A stretch of DNA of 64,000 nt from Lachnospiraceae bacterium oral taxon 096 (GCA_018141845.1 CP073340.1:62001-126000), one strand, 5' to 3'. Positions 1 through 9,646 are shown, counted from the first letter of the stretch. Made by a program: numbers and translations. The notes: generated by a model from the letters alone, not told the origin.

Positions 1-243
1 AACAGGCTTCAAATACATGCACTTGCTTATAACATATTTAATTGGTTTAGGCGACCCGCATTATCTGCAAATATGAGAAAACAACGCATTGATACTGTCC
101 GTCTAAAACTGCTTAAGGTTACTGCAAAAGTAATTCGTTCAGCAAGGTATATAACATTCAAGCTGTGTAGCAGTTGCCCATATAAGGATGAGTTTTATAA
201 TACCCTATCCAATATCAGTAAGCTATGTATACATCTTGAATAA
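1..243 (+). pseudogene. IS1380-family transposase, C-terminal 80 residues (enters from outside the window)
   Basis: An open frame runs from the window edge to a stop at 241-243. It reads like the C-terminus of DDE transposases of the IS1380 family, with a conserved segment around ALAYNIFNWFRR followed by ADSANMRKQ-like and AKVIRSARYITFKL motifs. Only the tail is visible, so whether the gene is intact outside the window is unknown. The sequence behind it (to about 406) recurs inverted at 10856-11045, which shows this is the end of a mobile element and not a host gene. The family call rests on recognised motifs without a database search. Confidence 0.7.
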
Positions 244-406
244 CAACTAATAATGAACCTTGACAGCTTGATAACTACCTGTAAACCTTATCTAGGGGAA
301 GTCTGCCCATTTTTAGGTGTATTAAGTCAGTTATAGCGTCATGGGTTAAGTTTAAAGATTTATAGCACTGTACTTAATTTAATTATTGTACCGTGAATAA
401 TTCAGG
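244..406 (+). mobile_element. IS1380-type element, right terminal region
   Basis: This non-coding stretch follows the transposase stop and ends near CCGTGAATAATTCAGG (391-406). A near-identical reverse-complement copy lies at 10856-11045 and stops at the same bases, which places the element end at about 406. It contains a small inverted repeat (GTAC/GTGC type) shared by both copies. Confidence 0.65.
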
Positions 407-429
407 TTTATTTTATCTGTTTTAGTTTT

Positions 430-740
430 TAATATTGTGTATATATCATAAAAATCTCCATTCCGCGGGCAAGCCGCGGCACAAATAGTAATGAAAGTGT
501 TTTACATCTCAACTCTGTGATTTAAAATATATAACAAGAAGCTATACTACAAAGCACGGGAGGTAAAGTTGTAAAAACTTTCTCTGTTTTAGACAGCATA
601 AAAATCAGTGTAAGTTCTGTCTTTTCAAGCACAAATAAGTGGTATCATGAATCCGTACACTAAGAATTGTTAAAGCTCTTTGTTTTATTGTGTGGCAGTT
701 CAGTCAATGGCTTCTTATCTTTTGCGAAAGGAGTTACACT
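430..740 (+). ncRNA. candidate IS110 bridge-RNA region
   Basis: IS110-group elements encode a structured bridge RNA in the non-coding end next to the transposase, which pairs target and donor DNA. Here the roughly 310 bases before the transposase contain no gene. They hold GC-rich inverted segments, for example CCGCGG near 463-478 (CCGCGGGCAAGCCGCGG), in otherwise AT-rich DNA. The assignment rests on family knowledge and position, and neither the RNA ends nor its loops were folded. Confidence 0.35.
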
Positions 741-2015
741 ATGAAAGTTACTTATCAAACCTGTTGTGGTGTCGATGTTCACAAATCTTTTCTTGTTGCC
801 ACAATCATCAAAACTACCGCCGGTATTGAACCTTCTTATCAAAAGAAGCGATTCTCTACCTTCAACAATTCTATTTTAGACTTTAAATCGTGGCTTCTTA
901 AAAATGAATGCCATGATGTCTGTATGGAATCCACAGGTAAATACTGGGTTCCTGTCTTTAATCTTCTCGAAGATCAAATCAACGTTACCATTGCTAATCC
1001 CAAATGGGTTAAAGCTGTTAAGGGTAACAAGGACGATACCAAAGATTCTAAATGGATTGGAGACTTATTCCGACTGGGACTTGTGAAAAGCAGCTACATT
1101 CCTTGTAGGTTGATCCGTATTCTTAGAGAATACACAAGATATCGTTACAAGCTTGTTTCTTGCCGTTCAAGTGAAAAGAATAGATATCAGAATGCTCTTA
1201 CTGTTTGTAATATCGCATTAGATTCTGTTGTATCCGATATCTTTGGGAAGTCATCCTCATCCATTATCGATTATCTGCTTGAACAATCAGGTACTACGAT
1301 TAACCATGAAGAAATCTCTTCAAAACTTCTTAAGAGCCTCAAATCCAAAGAAGACGCTGTGATTGAATCTATCGAAGGATATCAGATGACTGATGCCCAG
1401 AAATATCGTATGCGCCTAATTCGCGCACATATGGATTATATCACAGCTGAAATCAATGATATAGATAAACAGATTGAATCTTTGATTTCTTCCGATCCTG
1501 ATTATGATAAAGCTATTCGGTTACTAACTACCATTCCGGGTGTCAAACGTGATAGTGCAATTACTATCATCTCCGAAATTGGTATTGATATGTCTCAGTT
1601 TTGTAATTCTAAACGCTTATGTTGTTGGGCAGGTCTTACCCCCGGCAACAATGAATCTGCCGGTAAGAAGAAATCTGTCCGTATTACACGTGCCGGTGTC
1701 TACCTCAAACCTGCATTAGTACAGTGTGCTCATGCAGCCGTGAAATCTGACAAGTCTCCTTACTACAAAACGAAATATGAATCCCTTGTTAAACGCCGTG
1801 GCAAGAAAAGAGCTGTTATTGCCATTGCCCGTATGATTCTTATAGCCATCTACCGGATGCTGTCTACCGGAGAGGTATGGAATCCAAGCGATCTTTACAA
1901 AATCGATATGCCTGCACCTTTAGCTGAAAAACAGAAGGCTAAGGCTATCAAGCAAGCCAAAAAACTTTTACAAAAGGAAGGACTGCTTCCTCCTGATGAA
2001 CCTTTAGCTTCTTGA
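741..2015 (+). CDS. IS110-family transposase (RNA-guided DEDD/serine recombinase)
   Basis: This 424-residue protein catalyses element movement. The N-terminal RuvC-like DEDD domain starts at about residue 7 (CGVDVHKSF) with a second acidic motif at MESTGKYWVPV. A helical middle follows. The C-terminal Tnp_IS116/IS110/IS902 domain at about residues 260-350 carries TIPGVKRDSAITIISEIG, the CCWAGLTPGNNESAGKK region that includes the catalytic serine, and RITRAGVYLKPALV. Length and motif order match full-length family members, so it looks intact. The start at 741 is chosen because GAAAGGAG lies 6-7 bases upstream; a longer frame from 690 has no such site. Confidence 0.93.
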   Translation: MKVTYQTCCGVDVHKSFLVATIIKTTAGIEPSYQKKRFSTFNNSILDFKSWLLKNECHDVCMESTGKYWVPVFNLLEDQINVTIANPKWVKAVKGNKDDTKDSKWIGDLFRLGLVKSSYIPCRLIRILREYTRYRYKLVSCRSSEKNRYQNALTVCNIALDSVVSDIFGKSSSSIIDYLLEQSGTTINHEEISSKLLKSLKSKEDAVIESIEGYQMTDAQKYRMRLIRAHMDYITAEINDIDKQIESLISSDPDYDKAIRLLTTIPGVKRDSAITIISEIGIDMSQFCNSKRLCCWAGLTPGNNESAGKKKSVRITRAGVYLKPALVQCAHAAVKSDKSPYYKTKYESLVKRRGKKRAVIAIARMILIAIYRMLSTGEVWNPSDLYKIDMPAPLAEKQKAKAIKQAKKLLQKEGLLPPDEPLAS

Positions 2016-2192
2016 TCAATCTACTAAATCTATATCCTCAAATAAGTTGCCTACTTAAGACAGCTTATTTAAGTGCGCCGGTTTACGGCTTACCTCTACT
2101 TTCTTTCACACTAATCTTTACTTCTGCTATTGTTCTCAGCTCCGGTCAAAACCGTTTGAAGCTTTTCTGATATAACAGATTCCGGAGGATAA

Positions 2193-3902
2193 CTAATAAA
2201 AAGTATGGATCTCAGCATTCCACATAGCAGTATATTTACCACCTAATGCCAGAAGTTTTTCATGGGTACCCGACTCTACTACCTTTCCATCAGCCACAAC
2301 GAGAATCTGATCGGCATTTTTTGTAATAGACAATGTGTGGGCAATCATCACAACAGTCTTGTTTTCCTGCAGAAGATTTGAAATTGCCTGTTTTACGGCG
2401 AATTCATTCTCAATGTCCAAAGAAGATGTCGCCTCGTCAAGAAGCAGTATCGGACTGTCTTTCAATATAGCACGTGCTATAGAAAGCCGTTGCCTTTCAC
2501 CACCTGAAAGCAAATTCCCATTTTCGCCTATAGATGTATCATAGCCTTCTTCCAATTTGTGGATAAACTGGTCACAGTTGGCCTTCTTGCAGGCATTCTC
2601 TATTTCTTCATCTGTAGATGACGGTTTTGCATAGCGTATGTTTTCCCGTACTGTATCATTAAACAAGAAAGTGTCCTGGTCTACCATTGATATTAGCGTA
2701 AGCACATCTTCTGCATTAGCATTACGGATAGATTGCCCTCCAATGCCGATTTCTCCGCTATCAGGATCATAATACTTTGCAATTAGATTCAGAATCGTTG
2801 ATTTGCCCGAGCCTGAGTCACCCACGATTGCGGTTAGTCCGTGGTCAGGTATCGAAAAACTAATATTTTTTAGAACAGGTTCCTCCTGCACATATGAAAA
2901 CGACACATTGCGAAACGATATGCCATGCTCTTTTGGTGAAAAGACCTCTGTACTTTTCGATTCTTCATTTTCTGCCAGCACATTTTTAATATTTGCCTTT
3001 GATATCAAGAGATTTCTGTAACTGAACATATCAACCGAAATCGATGCAGTAAGCTTTGCTAAGACCATAGGCAGCATACATAGAAACAGAAAGGTAATGG
3101 TACTAATACTGCCTGACTGCCATGGAATGTATCCAATCCACATAGCCAGTGGGACAGTGAGCCAATTTATAATATTAAAAGCAAAATTAACAGGTATGCC
3201 ATGCGCCTCATATTGATAACTGACTGTGCTGAATTTTCGCAATGTTTCTGTTGTATTCCTATTTTTAGTACCACCCATTCCATATGAACGGAAGGTTTGA
3301 ATTCCGTCAATGTACTCAACTATCTGTCCTACGGCTTTTGCTGTAACTAAATTCTTCTCCATACCGTATTTTTTCACAATTCGAAACGACAGCCACATTT
3401 CGGGTATTAGTATAAAAAGTGAAACCATAAGAATGACTGCAGCAGGAAAATATAGTACACTGACAAAAGCAAACACTATAACGGACAAAACCCCGTTTTT
3501 CACAAGGGCTGCAAGCTTGTGCGTAAGAATCTGCTCATAACTATTCACATCTGCAGTCATGATATTTATATATTGTCCTTCTCGTTTTTGGGTAAAACAG
3601 GACAATGGAACCTTCCTTAGTTTATCTCCAAGTCCCAGACGGATATTTTTAGATATCTCAGCGCCTCCTATTTGGCTCTGTGTATAGCCAATGCTATAAA
3701 TGACAAGACGTATCACAAAAATTATTCCTACGAGGCAGGATATACTAAAGATGTTCTTAATATCACTAACTCTCTCATACAGTATTTTAAGCACCATGTA
3801 AATGACAATGTAGTTGCTTCCTGAAAGAAGTCCTTCCAAAACAGTCAATATCAGACCGCAGTAAAACCTAGAATTCTTATGGAAAAGATTTTTGTCTGTC
3901 AT
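2193..3902 (-). CDS. ABC transporter, fused permease/ATP-binding half-transporter (second of a pair)
   Basis: This 569-residue exporter-fold ABC half-transporter has about six membrane segments in residues 1-300 and a nucleotide-binding domain from about 335. The Walker A motif is GDSGSGKSTI, the signature is LLSGGERQRLSIARA, Walker B is ILLLDEATSSLD and the H-loop is VMIAHTLS, all intact. Its start overlaps the stop of the upstream half-transporter by 4 bases, so the two probably form a heterodimer. It is the last gene of an operon that begins with ECF importer genes. The C-terminus lies only a few bases from the IS110 element and may be slightly altered. The substrate is unknown; similar ECF plus paired ABC sets occur near metal-chelate or siderophore uptake genes in Gram-positives, which is inference here. 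Confidence 0.92.
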   Translation of the reverse strand: MTDKNLFHKNSRFYCGLILTVLEGLLSGSNYIVIYMVLKILYERVSDIKNIFSISCLVGIIFVIRLVIYSIGYTQSQIGGAEISKNIRLGLGDKLRKVPLSCFTQKREGQYINIMTADVNSYEQILTHKLAALVKNGVLSVIVFAFVSVLYFPAAVILMVSLFILIPEMWLSFRIVKKYGMEKNLVTAKAVGQIVEYIDGIQTFRSYGMGGTKNRNTTETLRKFSTVSYQYEAHGIPVNFAFNIINWLTVPLAMWIGYIPWQSGSISTITFLFLCMLPMVLAKLTASISVDMFSYRNLLISKANIKNVLAENEESKSTEVFSPKEHGISFRNVSFSYVQEEPVLKNISFSIPDHGLTAIVGDSGSGKSTILNLIAKYYDPDSGEIGIGGQSIRNANAEDVLTLISMVDQDTFLFNDTVRENIRYAKPSSTDEEIENACKKANCDQFIHKLEEGYDTSIGENGNLLSGGERQRLSIARAILKDSPILLLDEATSSLDIENEFAVKQAISNLLQENKTVVMIAHTLSITKNADQILVVADGKVVESGTHEKLLALGGKYTAMWNAEIHTFY

Positions 3903-5656
3903 CTTCCTCTTCCTCCTTTCCCATAGGTGATATTTCTTGATAACTCATAGCTTTTCCAGCTTTTTTGATAATATATATTCCGCGAAATCAATTCGTCATG
4001 TGTTCCAATATCTGTAATCGTATTATTCTCTACTACCAACACCCTATCGCACATTCTGACCACACTTAGGCGATGTGCAATAATGATGACGGTTTTTCCT
4101 TTACAGAGGTTCTTGATTGCCTTGTCAATCTCCATCTGATTTTCCGGATCAGCGGCACTCGTTGCTTCGTCCAAAATAAGAATCGGTGCATTTTTTAAGA
4201 TTGCCCTTGCAATGGCAATCCGCTGCTTTTCTCCCCCTGAAAATCGGGATCCATAACTTCCGACCTTTGTATCATATCCATCAGGAAGTGACATAATAAA
4301 ATCATCAATCTGTGCTTTGCTTGCAGCCTCCCTCACCTGCGTAAGAGAAGCATTCGTTCCCATGCAGATATTGTCAAAGACTGAGTCCTGTGTAAGAAAG
4401 GTCTTCTGAAATACAATAGATATATTCTGAAGGAGAGTTTCATATCTAATGTTTTTGACATTTTTTCCTCCAATCATAACCTCTCCGCAGTCCACGTCGT
4501 AGAAGCGTGCAATAAGTGCTGCAATAGTGCTTTTACCCGCTCCGGATGCTCCCACAACAGCAACCTTTTCACCATCCCTTATGTATAGGCAGCAATTTTC
4601 AAGCACATTTGTTTTCCCATCATAAGAAAAGCGCACATCTTTAAGTTCGATATCGTATTTTTCCGGAAAATCGTCTCCACCTTCAAATATCGGAATTCCA
4701 AATATTTCTTTTGCTTTTGTAATACCGCTAAACGCCTGTGCGAAGTTTCCTGCAAGTTGCTGAAGCGGAAGTAATTCTGTCAAATATAATGAACCAATAT
4801 AGGCAAACAGGAGAAATGCACTGGCTGAGATAGATCCCCGCAGAAAAAGTCTTCCTCCAATGGGAACAATTAACAAAAGCCCAGACTCCAACAACAGGAT
4901 GAACACAGCATACAAAGGAGCAGTCTTTTCCGAAATCTTGTTCCACGCCCTGTTACCGTCAAAAATAGCTTCTGTAAATTTTTTAAATGATTTGCTGCCC
5001 ATCCGGTATGCCTTAATCAGACGCATTCCGCGGACATATTCGACCATGACAGAATTGAAGCCTTCAAGCGATACGTTAGCCTCAGGCAGCATATCAGACA
5101 TTTTCTTAAACACTGACATCATCACTGGAATATCCAAAACAAGAGGAATCAGGGAAATAAGTGCCAGTGTTGCATTCACCGTCATAAGATAGGCAAAAAT
5201 TACGACAGGACCGGTAAGATAGCTGACAAGCTCAGGAATGTTATGTGCGAGACATAACTCTAACTTCTCAATGTTCTCATTCAAGATAGTTTTGATTTCA
5301 CCTGTACTTCGCTCATTGATGTATCCAAGCGGAATCTTCGCCAGGTGATCTATAATCATACATCTAACCTTGAACAGGGTGTTATAGGCCCCTTTATGCG
5401 AGAGTACTCCTGACAGGCCAAGCAGTATCATGCGAAGAATTGTTGTGGTTGTTACCAAAACTATACAATCTGTCAATACTTTCCGTGTGAGCGTTCCAAG
5501 AAGGACGGCATCCATCAGGCGATATATGCCGATATATGCTCCGATTACAAACAGTCCACTTAAGAATGCACACAAGACAGAGGCTAATAAATACCATTTA
5601 TCATTGCCCGCCCATTTAAGCAGTAATTTCACCGGTTTTTCCTGATCCTTATTCAA
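3899..5656 (-). CDS. ABC transporter, fused permease/ATP-binding half-transporter (first of a pair)
   Basis: About 585 residues: an N-terminal six-helix membrane domain, then a nucleotide-binding domain with Walker A GASGAGKSTIA, signature RFSGGEKQRIAIARA, Walker B ILILDEATSAAD and H-loop IIIAHRLS. The TTG at 5656 is preferred as start because GGAGGTGAT precedes it by about six bases and it overlaps the end of the ECF ATPase gene; an ATG further upstream (5728) would run 80 bases into that gene and has no comparable site. It likely pairs with the 2193-3902 product. The MdlA/MdlB or YbtP/YbtQ type is the closest description, and transport direction cannot be told from sequence. Confidence 0.9.
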   Translation of the reverse strand: MNKDQEKPVKLLLKWAGNDKWYLLASVLCAFLSGLFVIGAYIGIYRLMDAVLLGTLTRKVLTDCIVLVTTTTILRMILLGLSGVLSHKGAYNTLFKVRCMIIDHLAKIPLGYINERSTGEIKTILNENIEKLELCLAHNIPELVSYLTGPVVIFAYLMTVNATLALISLIPLVLDIPVMMSVFKKMSDMLPEANVSLEGFNSVMVEYVRGMRLIKAYRMGSKSFKKFTEAIFDGNRAWNKISEKTAPLYAVFILLLESGLLLIVPIGGRLFLRGSISASAFLLFAYIGSLYLTELLPLQQLAGNFAQAFSGITKAKEIFGIPIFEGGDDFPEKYDIELKDVRFSYDGKTNVLENCCLYIRDGEKVAVVGASGAGKSTIAALIARFYDVDCGEVMIGGKNVKNIRYETLLQNISIVFQKTFLTQDSVFDNICMGTNASLTQVREAASKAQIDDFIMSLPDGYDTKVGSYGSRFSGGEKQRIAIARAILKNAPILILDEATSAADPENQMEIDKAIKNLCKGKTVIIIAHRLSVVRMCDRVLVVENNTITDIGTHDELISRNIYYQKSWKSYELSRNITYGKGGRGR

Positions 5657-7160
5657 AAAAATCACCTCCAATATTTTCACCCGCAGCACGAAAGAATAAC
5701 TGCCTAATCTCTTCCTTATTATCTGCACGGCATTTTAAATCGTTACTTATTTTTCCATCAGAAAATACAAGCATACGACTGCATGTCCTGCAAAAAAATT
5801 CATAATCATGTGTAACAACAAATATAATTTTCCTCTGTTCGGAGAGGTCACGCACAATTTTAGCAACTCTTGCCATGCTTTCATAATCCAGTCCACTTGT
5901 AGGTTCGTCAAAGATGATTAGTTCTTTTTTACAGACTTGACTCACAGCAACAGCCAATCGTTGCTTTTGTCCACCTGAAAGAGTACCGGGATGCCGTCTA
6001 GCAAAATGCGTCAGTCCTAGCACATCCATCACATCTGTGACTACATTTAAATCCGGATTCTTTATTCCAAAGGAACATTCTGCTTCCACACTCTCTGCAA
6101 AGAGCTCATAATTTACGTCTTGCATGACCATATAGGCGATCTTCTGCCGTTTTTTCTTCGATATGACTTTGCCATCCCAGAAATAATCCCCTTTTGTCTC
6201 TCTATGCAATCCGCAAAGAGACCGTGAAAATGTTGTTTTTCCTGTGCCATTTTCCCCAATAAGTGCTATTACCTCTCCCCTTGAAATTTTTACACTAATA
6301 TTTTCTACCACGGATTTTTTCCTGTAGAACAGAGAGACATCTTCTAGCTCTAGTTTTACCTCCTGTTCTTTTTCTATGATTATCTCAGGAACCTCTCTTA
6401 GTAAGTCAATCGTTCGAAGGCCCATACACCTGCGCTCTTCATCTGTCAAAGCCTCGAACTCTTTGACAGAGTAAACCTTTTTTATCTGACCCTCATCAAG
6501 TACTATGACTCGGTCAGCGATACCCATCAGGTAATATAGCCTATGCTCGACAATTAAAACCGTCTTTCCCTGAGCCTTAAGCCTTTTAATATGCTCCCTT
6601 AAAGCAACCACTGATTCCATGTCCAGATTGGATGACGGTTCATCCAAGAGATAGACAGAAGGATTCATGGCATATACGGAGGCAAAAGCAATCTTCTGCT
6701 TTTCTCCTCCTGAAAGAGAGAAAATATTTCTTCCCCGTAGATTTTCAATCTCCAAATCCTTTGTGGCAGCCTCAACTTTTTCTTCAATCTGTTCCCTTGG
6801 TAACGCTAGATTTTCCACTCCAAAAGCAATTTCACTGTCTGTGTCTACATTAAAGAACTGTGTCCTTGGATTCTGAAATACCGAGCCGACCAGGGACGCA
6901 GTTTCATACATCGGCATTTTCGATATGTCCCTCCCGTCAAGCAGAACTTCTCCTGTCAGCTTACCGGGATAAAAATGTGGGATAAGCCCATTTACAAGGC
7001 GCGTCAACGTGGATTTTCCGCATCCGCTTTTCCCACAGAGAAGGACGCATTCCCCATCATTTACTGTCAAATTGATGTCATGCAAATTATCTATTTCCTG
7101 TGTATCTTCCTGCTCCATGTTTAAGTCATACGAGAAAGATACATGCTTAAACTCAATCAT
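5649..7160 (-). CDS. ECF transporter ATPase with two fused ABC domains (EcfA-EcfA' type)
   Basis: One 503-residue chain holds both energising ATPases of an energy-coupling-factor importer. Domain 1 (about 1-225) has Walker A GKSGCGKSTLT, signature LSGGEKQKIAFAS and Walker B VYLLDEPSSNLD. Domain 2 (about 265-485) has GENGTGKTTFS, LSGGQKQRLAVA and LIIFDEPTSGLD. In many species these are two genes, so the fusion is a family variant. It follows the EcfT gene after 3 bases and overlaps the next ABC gene by 8 bases, implying translational coupling. Confidence 0.93.
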   Translation of the reverse strand: MIEFKHVSFSYDLNMEQEDTQEIDNLHDINLTVNDGECVLLCGKSGCGKSTLTRLVNGLIPHFYPGKLTGEVLLDGRDISKMPMYETASLVGSVFQNPRTQFFNVDTDSEIAFGVENLALPREQIEEKVEAATKDLEIENLRGRNIFSLSGGEKQKIAFASVYAMNPSVYLLDEPSSNLDMESVVALREHIKRLKAQGKTVLIVEHRLYYLMGIADRVIVLDEGQIKKVYSVKEFEALTDEERRCMGLRTIDLLREVPEIIIEKEQEVKLELEDVSLFYRKKSVVENISVKISRGEVIALIGENGTGKTTFSRSLCGLHRETKGDYFWDGKVISKKKRQKIAYMVMQDVNYELFAESVEAECSFGIKNPDLNVVTDVMDVLGLTHFARRHPGTLSGGQKQRLAVAVSQVCKKELIIFDEPTSGLDYESMARVAKIVRDLSEQRKIIFVVTHDYEFFCRTCSRMLVFSDGKISNDLKCRADNKEEIRQLFFRAAGENIGGDFFE

Positions 7161-7163
7161 ACG

Positions 7164-7892
7164 CTACACTATCCTTTCCCAAGCAAAACCCAAAGCAAGT
7201 ACGCAGACCGCAAGAACCATAACTGCCCAGTCTCTTCCCCGCAAGTATATCCGAAGAAGGCAGGTACGTGGTCTTGGGTTCTCTATCCCGCGTGTGAGTG
7301 CTGCAGCAGATAATTCATCTGCTGCATTTGAAGCCGTCATCAGCAATGGAACATACAGACATTCAACTGTCATTGCAGGTTTTTTAAGGAATCCAAGAAC
7401 TGAAGGAGTTACATCCCTAAGCCTCATGGCGTCTTTGATATAACCCCAGTCTTCACGAACCGTGGGAATATATCTAAGCATAACCGCCAAAGGAATAACC
7501 ACCTTATTAGGAATATGCGCCTTATTCATTGCGGTTAAAAACTCACTCACCTTTGTTGTGGAAAGAATAATGCCTGCTAAGAAAACACAGGGGTAGACTG
7601 CATAAAACAAGCCTAGCCATGATGTAAACACAGTGTAAAGCACCCCTTTTTCAAGTGACATAATAAACAGCGTCAACATGCAAAAGGCACCATAAAATGC
7701 CGCGCATAAAAGTGACCTGAGAACTTTCCCACTTGCACATCCAAATACTACAATTGCAAAAACAAGCACACTCTCGTACAGAAGCGACGGAGCAATTGTT
7801 GCTGAAATTACGCATAAAATCAGCAAAATGATTTTTGTGCGTGGGTCAAACTGTATCCCGGTACTGTTTCTAGTGTATTCTCTTAAAATCAT
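7164..7892 (-). CDS. ECF transporter transmembrane component (EcfT/CbiQ family)
   Basis: This 242-residue membrane protein has about five hydrophobic segments and is the scaffold linking the ATPases to the substrate-binding S component. The C-terminal cytoplasmic coupling helix shows the family alanine-arginine-glycine motif as AALTRGIENPRPR (about residue 205). It overlaps the S-component stop by 4 bases (ATGA type) and precedes the fused ATPase by 3 bases, so the three are one transport unit. Confidence 0.88.
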   Translation of the reverse strand: MILREYTRNSTGIQFDPRTKIILLILCVISATIAPSLLYESVLVFAIVVFGCASGKVLRSLLCAAFYGAFCMLTLFIMSLEKGVLYTVFTSWLGLFYAVYPCVFLAGIILSTTKVSEFLTAMNKAHIPNKVVIPLAVMLRYIPTVREDWGYIKDAMRLRDVTPSVLGFLKKPAMTVECLYVPLLMTASNAADELSAAALTRGIENPRPRTCLLRIYLRGRDWAVMVLAVCVLALGFAWERIV

Positions 7893-8500
7893 GCAGTTAT
7901 TCCCGCTTTTTCAAATTGTTTCTTCAATAGTTTACTTCCGACAAAACCACTGAAAAGAGCCACTAAAACTGTACCTGCAAACATAGTTATCAAAATAAAA
8001 TTGTTAACTGAAGCTGCCATTGTATCCAGATACTCATGAGGTGTACCTTTCTCCAGCATCCTACTCACCCAAGCCTTAGGATTGATGAAATATGCAATAT
8101 ATGACCCAGTTCCTCCGAGGCAGAAAACAATGTAGGAAAGAATGTTGATTTTTATGTTCCTATAGCGTCCTGTCCCTGCCACAAATTCCGCCAGTACGCT
8201 TCCGGCCAGATATCCGATAGTCATGCCTATATGCATACCGGTCACATAACAAAATATTGCCATCAACAGTCCTGCGGTAAAGATTGGTCCGGGTTTTGGT
8301 ACTTTCGCAATCAGCAAAAGATGCACAGGTCCTGCAAGAAAAGCACCACCTACCGGATAATAAAAGGTTAAGGCCGGAAACATTGCAAATGGCCCTCCGC
8401 TCAAAGAGATGCATATAAAAATAATTGCAGAAAAAATACCTACCGTAATAAGTTCCTTAATCGTAAGTTTCTGTTTCTTGATGTTTGTTTCATTTGTCAT
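7889..8500 (-). CDS. ECF transporter S component, MptD/Trep_Strep family
   Basis: This 203-residue integral membrane protein has about five to six segments and is the first gene of the operon. Sequence character (LSGGPFAMFPALTFY, YYPVGGAFLAGPVHLLL, short basic tail) matches the Trep_Strep/MptD family of S components. This family is regularly found next to EcfT, a fused EcfA, a pair of ABC half-transporters and an AraC regulator, exactly as here. The ligand of the family is not established. GGGGG nine bases before the ATG serves as a ribosome binding site. Confidence 0.85.
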   Translation of the reverse strand: MTNETNIKKQKLTIKELITVGIFSAIIFICISLSGGPFAMFPALTFYYPVGGAFLAGPVHLLLIAKVPKPGPIFTAGLLMAIFCYVTGMHIGMTIGYLAGSVLAEFVAGTGRYRNIKINILSYIVFCLGGTGSYIAYFINPKAWVSRMLEKGTPHEYLDTMAASVNNFILITMFAGTVLVALFSGFVGSKLLKKQFEKAGITA

Positions 8501-8683
8501 AACTAATGACCCCCTTTATGCTAGTGTATTGATATTTTATAGATACTGTGGTAATATTCAGTTAAATATAACTAATAGTGTAAATAGTATAGAATAACAA
8601 GGAAAGCAATACAATATGACCAAGAGTTATTTGCCTGATATGTATGAAATAATGTCCGATATGTATGATTTTGATGTGATTAT
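8501..8683. promoter_or_regulatory. divergent promoter region between the ECF operon and araC-type gene
   Basis: About 180 AT-rich bases separate the two divergent genes. Just before the AraC start two direct copies of GATATGTATGA (about 8637-8647 and 8659-8669), 22 bases apart or two helical turns, form a candidate regulator binding site. No strong sigma-A boxes were identified with confidence. Confidence 0.45.
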
Positions 8684-9646
8684 ATGGAAATAAACGAATT
8701 TTATAAAGAATGGCTTACCCACAGCGGATTTGTTGAAGTAGAGTCATCTCCTGACTTTAGCCCTGCAGGAAAATTGTATCTCGCTCCGAAGGAAGTTGCC
8801 TGTGGATATTACTGGGTCTATGGAGAAAAAGATTTGTTTGATATTAAAATCCATGATTTCTATTTTTTTGAAGATAGCTTTGTATCTCTTAATACCCCAG
8901 AATGTCTAAGCATTACCTACTATGATTCTGTGTCCGGAGAGGAGTTAACTCCTTACCGCCGCTTAACCGCAGGATGTGTAAAAACCTTTTACGGAGGGCA
9001 TGATGAATATAAATCCATTATGCATAAAAATATCCCGATTCGTTCTGTGGGAATAGAGGTATTTCCTGCATATTATGAAAAATATCTGAAAGAAAGCTAT
9101 CCCGATGACTACCTGTCTCCGCATGAGGCTTTTATCCGCGTTGGACAGACACTTGACTTCCTGGAAATGTCACATCTTTTGCGTCAGGTTTGGGATTATA
9201 AGGGAAACGGCATACCGGCCAAGTTGTTCTATGAGGCCAAGGTCGCTGAAGCTGTCTCTCTTGTTTATGAACGCGGAAAGAAAAGTAAAAATGATCCTTG
9301 TGTACGAATTTCTAGGCAGGACATTGATGCATTGAACAATGTTGCCTCATATATCAATGACCATTTCAACTCGGACCTTCCACTTGATATGCTCGCACGA
9401 ATAGCCTGTATGGGTACAACAAAGTTGAAGAACTCTTTTAAGCACATATATAGCTGCACAATTTCTGAATACATCAGACAGCGACGTATGAGCCATGCGG
9501 AAATGCTCTTAACGTCTACAGACCTTACAATCGAACAGGTTGCCTTGGCTGTGGGATATTCTAATGCAGGAAGATTTGCGGCAAATTTTAAAAACAATAC
9601 AGGGCTGTTTCCATCTGAATACCGCAAAATGGCGCTAAGGAAATAA
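8684..9646 (+). CDS. AraC-family transcriptional regulator, likely controller of the ECF/ABC operon
   Basis: This 320-residue regulator has an N-terminal ligand-sensing region (about 1-200) and a C-terminal pair of helix-turn-helix motifs (about 215-315). The first HTH is in PLDMLARIACMGTTKLKNSF, the second in DLTIEQVALAVGYSNAGRFA, ending in the family FPSEYRK motif. It is divergent from the ECF operon, the usual arrangement for a local activator responding to the transported molecule. The ribosome binding site is weak, so the start at 8684 is the best available ATG and not certain. Confidence 0.88.
   Translation: MEINEFYKEWLTHSGFVEVESSPDFSPAGKLYLAPKEVACGYYWVYGEKDLFDIKIHDFYFFEDSFVSLNTPECLSITYYDSVSGEELTPYRRLTAGCVKTFYGGHDEYKSIMHKNIPIRSVGIEVFPAYYEKYLKESYPDDYLSPHEAFIRVGQTLDFLEMSHLLRQVWDYKGNGIPAKLFYEAKVAEAVSLVYERGKKSKNDPCVRISRQDIDALNNVASYINDHFNSDLPLDMLARIACMGTTKLKNSFKHIYSCTISEYIRQRRMSHAEMLLTSTDLTIEQVALAVGYSNAGRFAANFKNNTGLFPSEYRKMALRK

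Larger units (their letters stand above)
407..2190 (+). mobile_element. IS110-family insertion sequence (limits approximate)
   Basis: A complete IS110-type transposase gene (741-2015) is flanked by about 330 bases of non-coding DNA upstream and 175 downstream. IS110 elements lack clear terminal inverted repeats, so the ends cannot be read from the sequence. The left limit is set by the IS1380 end at 406. The right limit is set by the ABC transporter stop at 2193, whose last codons may have been altered by the insertion. Confidence 0.6.

Noticed and set aside
407-2190. IS110 insertion as a disruption of the ABC transporter gene
   Set aside because: The ABC gene keeps all motifs including the H-loop and a normal-length C-terminus, so the insertion lies at or just beyond its 3' end.
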